Assembly: GCA_947495035.1 (NCBI GenBank)
Contig: CANLXI010000018.1
Span: 1 to 64,000 of the forward strand
Length of the DNA stretch: 64,000 nucleotides
Reading direction: 5' to 3'
Source of the DNA: an uncultured Granulosicoccus sp.
GTDB lineage: Bacteria > Pseudomonadota > Gammaproteobacteria > Granulosicoccales > Granulosicoccaceae
Shown: piece after piece, positions 53,767-62,652 of the stretch
Position numbering within the stretch: the first letter of the stretch is position 1
Layout of the letters: each line of letters starts with the position of its first letter
The notes under the pieces: model-generated
Database searches by the model: none
Seen by the model: only the letters and a program-made list of their open reading frames with translations
Told to the model about the DNA's origin: nothing
Translations under genes and position numbers: made by a program

Positions 53767-54842
53767 GACTGCTCGTCCACTGGCGGAACGGGGGCATCGG
53801 CATCGAGCAGCGCTTCGGCCTTGAGGTCCGACCAGAATTGCGCCGGTATGGAGACATCCATGGATGAGATGTTGGCATTCATCTCCCGAGCGTTGGCGAC
53901 GCCCGGAATGATGGAAGACACCGCCGGATGAGCCAACGGGAATTGCAGCGCCGCGGCCTGCAGGGAAATACCGTGCGCCGCACAGATGCGCTCGATACCA
54001 CGAACCTTGTCGATGATGTCATTGCTGGCAGACTCATACGCATAATGAGCTGCCCCGGCCGAGCCGGTTGCCAGAATGCCGGAGGCAAAGGGAGCACCCA
54101 CGATGACACTGATGTTGCGATCCAGACAGGCCTTCATGCCGGTATGCAGCGCTTCCTGATCGATCAGTGTGTACGGCATGGCGACCAGCACGAAATCCAG
54201 ATCGACCTTCTGCGCCAGATCCATCAGTTGTTCCTTCCTGTTGATTCCCATCCCGACCGCCTGGATATCTCCCGATGACTTCAGCTCCTCCAGGGCTTTC
54301 ATGCCACTGTCCGACAATGCTTGAGTATGCTCCGCCAGTGCCTGTTCACCATGAAAGAGACTGTCCAGGTCATGAATGACCAGAGCGTCAACCGTATCCA
54401 GTGCAAGACGTTGCAAGGCCTGTTCGTACGATCGCATGATGCCGTCGTAGGAATAGTCGAAGTTGACATCGAAATTCAGTCCGCCGGCCCAGGGGGTACG
54501 ATCGAACGTGGCCGGCTTGGCCGGCCTGTGCAGTGTTCTACCCACCTTGGTGGTTATCTGGAAGTCTCGCCGCGCCCGGGTACGCAGGAAGCCGCCCACT
54601 CGATGCTCCGCCAGGCCGCGACCGTACCAGGGCGCCGTGTCGTAGTAACGCACTCCCGACTGCCAGGCAGCCTCGAAGGCCTCCTGCGCAACAGACTCTT
54701 CAACGGTTGAATACAACTCCCCCAGATGGGCCGTGCCCATGCCGAAAGCAGGTAATTGCAGCGTTGTATCACCGACCTTGCGGCAACGTTCGAACAAGCG
54801 TGTCAAGTGTACGACCCTCCCGGACTGAAGTTTGGTAGACAT
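53763..54842 (-). CDS. Aldo/keto reductase (D-threo-aldose / L-fucose dehydrogenase-like)
   Basis: The 359-residue protein has the AKR barrel motifs: FGMGTAHLG, the YDTAPWYGRGLAEHRVG catalytic Asp/Tyr region, TTKVGR with the active lysine, VIHDLDS, and the C-terminal cofactor site SSIIPGVANAREM. Relatives oxidise L-fucose, L-galactose or similar aldoses to lactones. It is the first gene of the importer operon and diverges from a lactonase, so it probably makes the lactone that enzyme opens. A TATACAAT-like -10 (complement of 54857-54864) lies next to the large palindrome upstream. Confidence 0.85.
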   Translation of the reverse strand: MSTKLQSGRVVHLTRLFERCRKVGDTTLQLPAFGMGTAHLGELYSTVEESVAQEAFEAAWQSGVRYYDTAPWYGRGLAEHRVGGFLRTRARRDFQITTKVGRTLHRPAKPATFDRTPWAGGLNFDVNFDYSYDGIMRSYEQALQRLALDTVDALVIHDLDSLFHGEQALAEHTQALSDSGMKALEELKSSGDIQAVGMGINRKEQLMDLAQKVDLDFVLVAMPYTLIDQEALHTGMKACLDRNISVIVGAPFASGILATGSAGAAHYAYESASNDIIDKVRGIERICAAHGISLQAAALQFPLAHPAVSSIIPGVANAREMNANISSMDVSIPAQFWSDLKAEALLDADAPVPPVDEQS

Positions 54843-54865
54843 CCAACCTGCGAGTCATTGTATAC

Positions 54866-54891
54866 TTGTCTTACAAATATTTGTTTGACAA
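54866..54891. promoter_or_regulatory. 26-bp palindromic operator in the divergent promoter
   Basis: The core ACAAATATTTGT (54873-54884) is a perfect palindrome. It is flanked symmetrically by TT spacers and by TTGTC (54866-54870) and GACAA (54887-54891), so 22 of 26 positions are symmetric. A TTGACA hexamer (54885-54890) overlaps it on the rightward strand. It lies between the aldo/keto reductase operon and the lactonase gene and suits the dimeric GntR/FCD regulator encoded nearby. Confidence 0.78.
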
Positions 54892-55016
54892 ATTTTCAGC
54901 CTGTCCCTGCAAGGGCTTGATGAGTGGTGCCAAAGGCAGACCCGCGTTCACGAACAACGGGCTCTGAAACCGAGTCATCCACTATCGAGTGGCACACTTT
55001 CCGGAGGAACGACGAG

Positions 55017-55901
55017 ATGCCAGATTTTCCGATCATCGATACACATCTGCACATCTGGGACATGCAGCGCCTGAACTATTCGGCTTTCGAAGGCCATCCG
55101 ATATTCGGCAAAAGCTGGCTGATTGAAGATTATCAACGCGACTGTGAGGCATTGGACATCGAGGCAATGGTCTTTCTGGAATGCTATGCCGACTTCGATG
55201 AAAACGGTGGCCAATACCTGGAAGAGATCGAATTCGTGGAAGAGAGCGCCCGGCGTGATCCTCGAATCAAGGGTATCGTGCCCATGGCACCACTTGAATG
55301 GGGTAGCCGTGTCGAGCCCATGCTGGAAACAATGCAAGCCAATCACCCGGCGGTGAAGGGCATTCGACGTATCATGGAGTTCGACAACGATCCAAGGGCT
55401 CTGACCCTGTCCAGGGACTTCATCGACGGTGTCAATCTGCTGAAACAATACGGCTGGCATTTCGAAATCAACGTCAATTACACGCAGATGGACATCATTC
55501 ACGAATTCGTACAACACATTCCCGATGTGCGAATGATTCTGGATCATTGCGGCAAACCCGGCATCAGACAAGGAGCAATAGAGCAGTATCGACAGGACAT
55601 TCGCACACTGGCCGAACACCCGAACATCTGGATCAAGCTGTCAGACCTGCCCGCCTGTGCGGATACCGAGCACTGGAGCGATGCTGATCTTCGACCCTAT
55701 ATCGATGCCACCTTCGAGACCTTCGGCTTCGACAGAACACTGTTTGCCGGAGACTGGCCCATCTGCCTGCAGGCCACCAGCCTGACGCGATGGGTCGATA
55801 CCCTCGACGCTGCACTGGCCGGTGTACCAGAAACCGATCGTCGCAAGTTCTACCGCGACAATGCCAACGACTTCTACCGGCTGGGACTCCAGCCTCAATG
55901 A
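55017..55901 (+). CDS. Amidohydrolase-2 lactonase (L-rhamnono/L-fuconolactonase-like)
   Basis: The ATG at 55017 follows GGAGGA by eight bases. The 294-residue barrel protein has the metal motif DTHLHIWD, then VFLECYADFDENGGQYLEE, a later LDHCGKPGIRQG with its histidine, and AGDWPICLQA near the end with the catalytic aspartate. This is the COG3618 family of sugar lactonases acting on L-rhamnono-, L-fucono- or galactonolactones. It is divergent from the dehydrogenase and importer and upstream of a regulator and a dehydratase, so it fits step two of a non-phosphorylating deoxysugar route. Confidence 0.86.
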   Translation: MPDFPIIDTHLHIWDMQRLNYSAFEGHPIFGKSWLIEDYQRDCEALDIEAMVFLECYADFDENGGQYLEEIEFVEESARRDPRIKGIVPMAPLEWGSRVEPMLETMQANHPAVKGIRRIMEFDNDPRALTLSRDFIDGVNLLKQYGWHFEINVNYTQMDIIHEFVQHIPDVRMILDHCGKPGIRQGAIEQYRQDIRTLAEHPNIWIKLSDLPACADTEHWSDADLRPYIDATFETFGFDRTLFAGDWPICLQATSLTRWVDTLDAALAGVPETDRRKFYRDNANDFYRLGLQPQ

Positions 55902-56012
55902 GAACGCCTTGCCAGCACGGCTGACCATCTCGCTGAGGATTACCTTGTTTCCCGATCGACCCATTTGCCCTCTGCAAACCGAAGACAACCACATGCCAAG
56001 CCTGCCGAAACC

Positions 56013-56807
56013 ATGAATCCGAAAACCATCGACACCGAATTTGCCGCCATGGTTCAGGCCCAGAATACGGAAAGCCTGAGCCATCTGTTCTCGGGGGAAC
56101 CCCTGGTTCGCGCCCCTATCGCAGAGCAGGTGTCCGGTCGAATTCTGGCAATGATCAAGTCGGGCAACCTGAAATCCGGCGACAAGCTGCCCACTGAGCA
56201 GCAGATGTGTCTGGCGTTCGGCATCAGCCGGCCACCACTGCGCGAGGCCCTGAAATCCCTGACACTGATTGGTGTGCTCAATAGTCGACAAGGGGGACGG
56301 TATGTGATTACAGACCTGACCCCCAGCCGACTGGTGACGCCGTTCAATGTAATGCTCTCTGTCGCCGAGCATGATCTGCAGGTTCAGTTCGAAGCACGTG
56401 CCGTCATAGAACTCGAATTGGTGAGATTCTGTACCGAGCGTGCCAGCAAGGAGCAACGGGAACGAATACTGGAACTGGCCAGAGACGGTCATGCATTTTC
56501 TGATGACCCCGTGGGATTCCGTCTCCTTGATGCCGAATATCACCAGGCCATCAACGCCGGTGCCAACAATACGATTCTCGCCACTTTGTCGGAAGGCTTG
56601 TACAACGTGGCCATCGATGCTCGACGAGTGGCGAGCACCAAGGCTGGCGTCATCGCCACCTCCATTCAACAACATTGTGATGTTGCAGACGCCATCGCTG
56701 CTGGCGACGCCGAACAGGCCGTGCAGGCTTACAGACAGCATCTCATCCACGTGCGGGATACCACCATCAGCGCTATGGACGAACTACCGGGGACACTCGA
56801 TGACTGA
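56013..56807 (+). CDS. GntR-family (FadR/FCD subgroup) regulator
   Basis: The 264-residue protein has an N-terminal winged helix (about residues 27-100; KLPTEQQMCLAFGISRPPLR then EALKSLTLIGVL) and an all-helical FCD ligand domain. The FCD has metal/ligand histidines in DAEYHQAIN, QHCDVADAI and RQHLIHV. Relatives respond to sugar acids and organic acids. It lies between the lactonase and dehydratase genes and probably binds the palindrome in the divergent promoter. The start is uncertain because no strong ribosome site precedes the ATG; a TTG at 55965 is the alternative. Confidence 0.88.
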   Translation: MNPKTIDTEFAAMVQAQNTESLSHLFSGEPLVRAPIAEQVSGRILAMIKSGNLKSGDKLPTEQQMCLAFGISRPPLREALKSLTLIGVLNSRQGGRYVITDLTPSRLVTPFNVMLSVAEHDLQVQFEARAVIELELVRFCTERASKEQRERILELARDGHAFSDDPVGFRLLDAEYHQAINAGANNTILATLSEGLYNVAIDARRVASTKAGVIATSIQQHCDVADAIAAGDAEQAVQAYRQHLIHVRDTTISAMDELPGTLDD

Positions 56808-56852
56808 ACAAATCGCATTTCAGAGCAACACACAGATGCCATTCACAGACGA

Positions 56853-58052
56853 GTGCCTGTGGTCGTGAACCGTTCATTCCGTATCAAGGACATTCGCGTC
56901 TGGATGGTATCCAGAGAGAGCAAGGGTGGTGACTACTTCAATCAGGGAGCCGGCGAGCACTGGCTGGTAGACAGCCTGATTTCCAACCCGATGTCAGCCT
57001 ACGACGACTACAAGGCTCGCAGGACTTCGTGGGGAATCGGCGTCCTGGGCTCCATCGTCGTCGAGATCGAAAGCGAAGACGGCACAGTCGGTGTGGCAAC
57101 GGGAACCGGTGGTGTACCGGCTGCCTGGCTCATCCAGCATCATCTCAGCCGTTTTCTGGTGAACCAGGACGCCCGCAACATCAACCGCATGTGGGACCAG
57201 ATGTATCGCGCATCCCTCCCGTACGGACGCAAGGGCATCACCATCATGGCAATCAGTGCTGTCGATCTTGCTCTATGGGATCTGCTGGGCAAGATCAGAC
57301 AGGAGCCGGTCTATCACCTGATTGGCGGATTGGCACGCGATACCATCGACTTCTATTGCACGGGGCCGCAACCGTCAGCCATCAAGGAACTGGGGTTCTG
57401 GGGGGCGAAGGTACCCCTGCCTCACGGCCCCGCGGATCGCGATGCAGGGCTCGAGAACAACGTCGCGTTTCTGCAGAAGCATCGCGATCGCGTGGGCCCG
57501 GGTTATCCGTTGATGGTCGACTGTTACATGTCCTTGACCGTCAGTTATGCCATCGAACTGGCTGAAGCCTGCAAGGCGCTGGACATCTACTGGTGGGAGG
57601 AGGTGCTCTCGCCAGAGGATGTCGAAGGTTATCGCCGCATCCGACAGGCACACCCTGCTGCCAAATGGACCACTGGAGAGCATGAATACACGCGCTACGG
57701 GTTCAGACCATTGATCGAGGAACGTCTGATCGATGTGCTTCAACCCGATGTCATGTGGGTAGGCGGGCTGACGGAAACCTTGCGTATAGCGGCCCATGCC
57801 AGCACGCTGGATATTCCGGTCATTCCACACGGCAGCGGACCTTATTCCTACCACTTCATTGCCAGCCAGACGGGCTCCGCCCTTTGCGAGTATGTGGCAT
57901 CCAGTGCAGATGGACGCTCAATACAACCCGTGTTCGGCGACCTGTTCGACGGCGAGGACGTACCGCAGGATGGCAGACTGACGTTGTCCGCGGAACCCGG
58001 ATTCGGCATGCAGCTGAACGATCGAAGCAAATTGACAGCTCTGCCTGAATAA
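56853..58052 (+). CDS. L-rhamnonate dehydratase-like enolase-superfamily enzyme
   Basis: The 399-residue protein has a muconate-lactonizing-type N-terminal cap and barrel. The metal ligands appear in LMVDCYMS, WWEEVLSPED and TTGEHEYTRYG, with the catalytic histidine in VIPHGSGPYSYHF. The segments QGAGEHWLVDSLISNPMS, WDQMYRASLPYGRKGI and WDLLGKIRQEPVYHLIGG match the RhmD family, which dehydrates L-rhamnonate to 2-keto-3-deoxy-L-rhamnonate. No aldolase for that product is visible nearby. The start (a GTG with no clear ribosome site) is unsure. Confidence 0.88.
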   Translation: MPVVVNRSFRIKDIRVWMVSRESKGGDYFNQGAGEHWLVDSLISNPMSAYDDYKARRTSWGIGVLGSIVVEIESEDGTVGVATGTGGVPAAWLIQHHLSRFLVNQDARNINRMWDQMYRASLPYGRKGITIMAISAVDLALWDLLGKIRQEPVYHLIGGLARDTIDFYCTGPQPSAIKELGFWGAKVPLPHGPADRDAGLENNVAFLQKHRDRVGPGYPLMVDCYMSLTVSYAIELAEACKALDIYWWEEVLSPEDVEGYRRIRQAHPAAKWTTGEHEYTRYGFRPLIEERLIDVLQPDVMWVGGLTETLRIAAHASTLDIPVIPHGSGPYSYHFIASQTGSALCEYVASSADGRSIQPVFGDLFDGEDVPQDGRLTLSAEPGFGMQLNDRSKLTALPE

Positions 58053-58238
58053 TCGCTTTCGTTTCACTCGGTGCCGCCATTTCACTGGCCCTGATACGCG
58101 CCGATCAAGCGGAGGCACTCCGCGCCGAGCAGCTCTCACTCGAGAAGAGAAAGCCGGATGAACGGATTCGTCTCCGGCCTCATCAGCTGAGCTCGCAGGT
58201 CGAGGTCGCGCCTTTGTTCGGTGCATCGAACGTCTACA

Positions 58239-59504
58239 ATGGTCAAAACCTTCTGTAGATTGCCCGTGAACGCGATAGACGATTCCGACAAGCGAGACGA
58301 CCATGATGCAACCGTGCGCATCCTGCTGGCTCAACTGGGCGCTGCGATGATCGCCACGAGCCAGGCGGTCCACGAGATAGAAGCAGAGCTCATCGAGGTC
58401 GCTGCGCAGCTGGGGTACCCGAACATTCAAGTGGCCGCCTCCCCGACCGGACTGATCCTGTCGCTGCGTAGTGGTGACCCTGCAACCTACGAATCGGTGA
58501 GCGCAGCGGTCCGGTTGGATCAGGCCAGTGAGGTACGCCGCATTCGCCACCAACTGCACAGGGGCGAACTGCAACCCGACATTGCCCTGGAACAATTGTC
58601 GACGTTGCGAGCCCGAGCTACCCGTTACCCCCAGTGGCTGGTCCGCCTGGCCTGGGTCATGATGTGTCTGGGGATCACGCTCATCCTGCAACCCGGCTGG
58701 GGCAACGCGGTCATCGTCGTGGTCTGTTCGGTCGTGGTCTATACCCTGATGGCCATCGCAAGGCGGGCCAGGGTTCTGTCGAACCTGCTGCCTGTCGTCG
58801 CCGCATTCGTGATCACCACCATCGTGTTCGGTGCGGCCGGCGCCGGCTGGATTGAAGGTCCACTGCGTACTCTGTTACCGCCACTGGCACCCCTGTTGCC
58901 GGGTGCATTGATCGTGACAGGCATGTCGGAACTCGCCGCTGGCCACATGCAGGCCGGCAGCTCACGCTTGAGCTACGGTTTCGTGCAACTGGGCCTGTTC
59001 GCTGTAGGACTGATCGCGGCGACCACTGTGTTGCATGTACCGGTAGACATGCTGAGCAACGTGCGAGTCGACACGATCGGCTGGTGGGCAGCACCGATTG
59101 GACTGTTGCTGATCGCGCTGGGCATCTGTCTGATGGAAAGTGTCGAGCTGTCTCTGGCGCCCTGGGTATTGCTGGTATTGCTGGCAGCCTTCGGAGCCCA
59201 GATGGGTGGACACGCACTGGGGTCCGCTGCCATTGGCGGTTTTTTCGGCGCTCTTGCAGCGAGCCTCAGCGCAGCCCTCGTCGAAAGGATACGTCCACAA
59301 ACTGCAAGTCTTGTGCTGTTCCTGCCAGCGTTCTGGCTACTGGTTCCCGGAAGCCTCGGGCTCATCGGCGTCACCACCCTTGTCTCCGACCCCTCTCGCG
59401 CCATTGAAACCGGCCTTGAAGTCGCAACCGTGATCTGCACCATTGCTCTGGGATTGCTGGTTGGCTCGTCAGCAAGCCTTGCCTTGCGCGGTCGTCAGGG
59501 ATGA
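58239..59504 (+). CDS. ThrE-family threonine/serine exporter
   Basis: The protein of about 421 residues has the cytoplasmic N-terminal ThrE domain (AAMIATSQAVHEIEAELIEV, AASPTGLILSLRSG) and roughly ten membrane helices. The helices carry LPPLAPLLPGALIVTGMSELAAGHM and the second-half motif VLFLPAFWLLVPGSLGLIGV. Both halves are fused in one chain, as in Corynebacterium ThrE, whereas enteric YjjP/YjjB are split. It should export small neutral amino acids by proton antiport. The start is uncertain (GTG at 58221 or ATG at 58239). Confidence 0.82.
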   Translation: MVKTFCRLPVNAIDDSDKRDDHDATVRILLAQLGAAMIATSQAVHEIEAELIEVAAQLGYPNIQVAASPTGLILSLRSGDPATYESVSAAVRLDQASEVRRIRHQLHRGELQPDIALEQLSTLRARATRYPQWLVRLAWVMMCLGITLILQPGWGNAVIVVVCSVVVYTLMAIARRARVLSNLLPVVAAFVITTIVFGAAGAGWIEGPLRTLLPPLAPLLPGALIVTGMSELAAGHMQAGSSRLSYGFVQLGLFAVGLIAATTVLHVPVDMLSNVRVDTIGWWAAPIGLLLIALGICLMESVELSLAPWVLLVLLAAFGAQMGGHALGSAAIGGFFGALAASLSAALVERIRPQTASLVLFLPAFWLLVPGSLGLIGVTTLVSDPSRAIETGLEVATVICTIALGLLVGSSASLALRGRQG

Positions 59505-59611
59505 TCCTGTGTGTGGAGACACGTCAGACCTGCTTCCTGAACCAGGCATTGCCGGCCCTCCCCCTGGTGGAAGGTAATGTCCACATCTTTCGGATGATTG
59601 AAATCTTTGAT

Positions 59612-59639
59612 TTGACACCATCGGTGTGCGTCTTATATA
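59612..59639 (+). promoter_or_regulatory. Sigma70-type promoter for the sulfotransferase gene
   Basis: TTGACA at 59612-59617 and TATATA at 59634-59639 are separated by 16 bases. The proposed transcription start would be near 59646, about 50 bases before the ATG at 59698. Confidence 0.7.
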
Positions 59640-59697
59640 TGTAGCGAAGAAGTCTGACGCCGTGGCACTGCTGCATGGCCAACAAGGGAGTTGGAAC

Positions 59698-60321
59698 ATG
59701 GCTTTGAAAGTCGTTGGAGCTGGTATTGGCCGGACAGGTACGATGTCGCTGAAGATTGCCCTGGAGCAATTGGGGTTCGGGCCTTGTTACCACATGATAG
59801 AAGTTCTGCAGAACATGCCCTCCCAATTGCCTCTATGGCAGGCAGCTGTCGCGGGACAACCCGACTGGGAAAAAATCTACGAGGGTTATCACAGCGCAGT
59901 TGACTGGCCTACGGCACGCTTCTACAGCGAACTGCATGCAACCTACCCGGAAGCCAGGTTCATTCTGGGTTATCGCAGTCCGGAGAGCTGGGCCGAGAGT
60001 TTTTCGAACACCATCTACATGGCTCTATCGGACATCAGCCAGGCTCCCGAAGAACAGCATGACTGGCTCAATATGGTGACAGAAGTCCTGGTTCAGAATG
60101 GCATACCACCGGGCCTGGACGTCGCGGAACTGGAGAAAGCGTTCGCCGCGCATGTGGACGCGGTGAAAGCGTCTATCCCCTCGGAACAACTTCTGGTGTT
60201 CGAAGCCCGGGACGGTTGGGAGCCATTGTGCCGATTTCTGGACGTGCCGATTCCTGATGGGCCATATCCCAGAACAAACGACCGGGCAGAGTTCTGGAAG
60301 ATAATGAAAGGGGAGCAGTAG
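59698..60321 (+). CDS. Sulfotransferase-family protein
   Basis: The ATG at 59698 follows GGGAG by seven bases. The 207-residue protein begins LKVVGAGIGRTGTMSLKIAL, the PAPS 5'-phosphosulfate loop of the Sulfotransfer_4 group. It has FILGYRSPESWAESF in the 3'-phosphate-binding position and a C-terminal DGWEPLCRFLDVPIPDGPYP, also typical. It would transfer a sulfuryl group to an unknown acceptor. It has its own promoter-like sequence and no linked partner other than the cyclase gene about 70 bases downstream. Confidence 0.85.
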   Translation: MALKVVGAGIGRTGTMSLKIALEQLGFGPCYHMIEVLQNMPSQLPLWQAAVAGQPDWEKIYEGYHSAVDWPTARFYSELHATYPEARFILGYRSPESWAESFSNTIYMALSDISQAPEEQHDWLNMVTEVLVQNGIPPGLDVAELEKAFAAHVDAVKASIPSEQLLVFEARDGWEPLCRFLDVPIPDGPYPRTNDRAEFWKIMKGEQ

Positions 60322-60392
60322 CAAGAACAGCTGCGTTCTGTGCAATTATCTGCCTGGATGATAGTCTCGTTTCGTCAACGAGCAGCCTGCAG

Positions 60393-62165
60393 ATGACAGA
60401 GAACAGAAAACTGGCAGCCATACTGGTTGCCGATATCGTCGGCTTCAGCCGCCTCACGGGCGCTGACGAAGACGGCATGCTGGCGCGTTTGCGTAATCTG
60501 CGCAGCGACGTTATCGACCCGACCATTGCCATCAACAGTGGTCGGGTGGTGAAGTGGACTGGCGACGGGGCGCTGGTCGAATTTCGCAGCGTCGTTCTGG
60601 CCGTACGCTGCGCCATTGAAATTCAGGACATCATGGCTGAGCGCAATACCGGCGTGCCAGTCGAACAGCGTATCGAATTTCGCATCGGCATTCACCTTGG
60701 CGACGTGGTCGAAGAAGACGATGGCGACCTGATGGGCGATGGTGTCAACATTGCAGCACGTCTTGAAGGTATCGCCGAACCCGGCGCGATCTGCATCTCC
60801 GAGGACGCCTATCGGCAGGTTCGCTCGCGACTGGATCTGTCGGTCAGGGACATGGGTGAGCAGGCCTTGAAGAACATAGCCGAGCCTCTGAAAGTCTATG
60901 CGTTGAACGTTGGCTCTGTGGGCAGGCCACTCAGCCGCCAGCAGGGCGAGCCGGTAAAGCCTGCGTTACAGGATAAACCGTCCATCGCTGTTCTGCCCTT
61001 CACCAACATGTCGGGTGATGCCGAACAGGAATATTTTGTCGACGGCATGGCCGAGGACATCATCACTGCGCTATCGAGATTCGAACAGCTTTTCGTGATT
61101 GCCCGCAATTCCAGTTTCGTCTACAAGGACCGATCTGTCGATATAAAGCAGGTGGGGCGCGAACTTGGAGTGCGCTATGTGCTGGAAGGCAGTGTGCGCC
61201 GCTCGGGCGAACGGGTGCGCATCACTGGTCAGCTCATCAACTCGGAGACGGGCAACCACCTCTGGGCGGACAAGTTCGATGGCCGTCTCGAGGATGTCTT
61301 CGACCTTCAGGATCAGATCACTGCCAGCGTCGTTGCTGCCATCGAACCCACCTTGCGCAAGGCAGAGATTGAACGGGCCAGAAGCAAGCACCCCGAGAAC
61401 ATGGGCGCTTATGATCTGTTTCTTCAGGCGCTTCCACACCTCTATCTCGTTCATCCGGAGAACAACCTGAAGGCGCTCGATTTCCTCATGCGAGCGATCG
61501 AACTGGACCCGGAGTACGCACCAGCACTGGCGCATGCCGGTTGGGGGCTGGTTCAGCGGATAACCCGCCCGTGGGAAAGATACGGCGAGGACGATGCGGG
61601 AGTGGCTGTTTCGCTGGCTCGTCGTGCGCTGGCTGTCGGCAGCGATGATGCACAAGCCGTGGTGTTGGGTGGTTTCACGCTTGTCATGTTGCGTGAAGAC
61701 TATCTGACCGGTCTGGACGCCGTCCGGCGCGCGGTGGATCTGAATGCCGGATCAGGGTTTGTCAATTCGATGGCAGGCAGCGCCCTGGTTTTCGGCGATG
61801 ATGTATCGGCAGGACTGCAACTGCTGGACCAAGCCATGTTGCTTGGCCCCAAGGATCCCAGCTTTTTCAGTCACCTGCTGGTTGCAGCCTTCGGGCATCT
61901 GGCGTGCGCGCGACCGGAACAGAGCCTTGAACTGGCCTTGCGCTCGATTGCCCTGAATTCGAATTGGGATTCCTCCTACTTGCTGATCATCGCTGCCTAC
62001 ACCTCGCTTGATCGACCCGACGATGCTAGAGCCGCGGCCGAAAAACTGCTGGCAATTCATCCCGAAGCAAGCGCATCTCGGTATGACCGAGTCTTGCCCG
62101 TCCGGAACGACGCATTTCGCAACATGATCATTCAAAGCCTCAAGGACGCTGGCATTCCTGATTGA
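60393..62165 (+). CDS. Class III adenylate cyclase fused to TolB-like and TPR regions
   Basis: The 590-residue protein has an N-terminal cyclase domain (about residues 5-175) with LVADIVGFSRL, VKWTGDGALVEF and DGDLMGDGVNIAARLEGIAE, including the metal aspartates and the Asn/Arg pair. A TolB-N-like domain follows (SIAVLPFTNMSGDAEQEYF, then GVRYVLEGSVRR, TGNHLWADKF). The C terminus is TPR-like helical repeats (AYDLFLQALPHLY, LDFLMRAIELDPEYAPALAH). There is no signal peptide. This cytoplasmic cyclase type is common in alpha- and gammaproteobacteria. cAMP synthesis is expected; the input signal is unknown. Confidence 0.9.
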   Translation: MTENRKLAAILVADIVGFSRLTGADEDGMLARLRNLRSDVIDPTIAINSGRVVKWTGDGALVEFRSVVLAVRCAIEIQDIMAERNTGVPVEQRIEFRIGIHLGDVVEEDDGDLMGDGVNIAARLEGIAEPGAICISEDAYRQVRSRLDLSVRDMGEQALKNIAEPLKVYALNVGSVGRPLSRQQGEPVKPALQDKPSIAVLPFTNMSGDAEQEYFVDGMAEDIITALSRFEQLFVIARNSSFVYKDRSVDIKQVGRELGVRYVLEGSVRRSGERVRITGQLINSETGNHLWADKFDGRLEDVFDLQDQITASVVAAIEPTLRKAEIERARSKHPENMGAYDLFLQALPHLYLVHPENNLKALDFLMRAIELDPEYAPALAHAGWGLVQRITRPWERYGEDDAGVAVSLARRALAVGSDDAQAVVLGGFTLVMLREDYLTGLDAVRRAVDLNAGSGFVNSMAGSALVFGDDVSAGLQLLDQAMLLGPKDPSFFSHLLVAAFGHLACARPEQSLELALRSIALNSNWDSSYLLIIAAYTSLDRPDDARAAAEKLLAIHPEASASRYDRVLPVRNDAFRNMIIQSLKDAGIPD

Positions 62166-62206
62166 CACGGCAAGCCGCCAGGAGAATGCCAACGAGGCTG
62201 GACTGA

Positions 62207-62551
62207 CTAGTCGCAAGCGGCAGTCACGATGATCTCTACCTTGAGGATCTCCCTGGCAAGCTTCACTTCGCCACAGGCTCTGGCAGGCGCATGACCGGTA
62301 GGCACCCAGGCATTCCAGATTTCGTTGAATTCGGCAAAATACGCCATGTCGGATAGCCAGACGGTCGCCCGCAACATCTGCTCGCGGGACGAGCCGGCCT
62401 CCTTGAGCAAGGCATCAACACGTCCCAGACAGTCATGCGCCTGTTCGGCAAGTGTATCGCCGGCCCCTACCTGCCCCGTCAGATAGACCACACCATTGTG
62501 CTTGACGATCTTGCTGCTGCGTTCATCGGTATGCTGTCGGTCGATAGTCAT
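62207..62551 (-). CDS. RidA/YjgF-family protein
   Basis: The ATG at 62551 gives a 114-residue protein, normal for the family. It has NGVVYLTGQVGAGDTLAEQ, a trimer-forming core and the C-terminal arginine site (PARACGEVKLAREILKVEII). Family members hydrolyse reactive enamines/imines from amino acid metabolism. It lies about 100 bases after an AhpD/CMD-family gene on the same strand and may be expressed with it. Confidence 0.85.
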   Translation of the reverse strand: MTIDRQHTDERSSKIVKHNGVVYLTGQVGAGDTLAEQAHDCLGRVDALLKEAGSSREQMLRATVWLSDMAYFAEFNEIWNAWVPTGHAPARACGEVKLAREILKVEIIVTAACD

Positions 62552-62652
62552 GGTCTTCGATTCTCGTGGTGTCGGGTGGTCGCCGAGTCTACCGCAGCTC
62601 ATCAGCCCGGGCACGATGCGGGGTGGAGAAATTCACCACCCCGCTTGCTCGA

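Noticed and set aside
52435..53931. Long rightward open frame antisense to the RbsA-type ATPase
   Set aside because: Shadow of a well-defined double ATPase with Walker motifs.
55641..56750. Leftward open frame across the lactonase and GntR genes
   Set aside because: Overlaps two clear genes on the other strand and has no motif.
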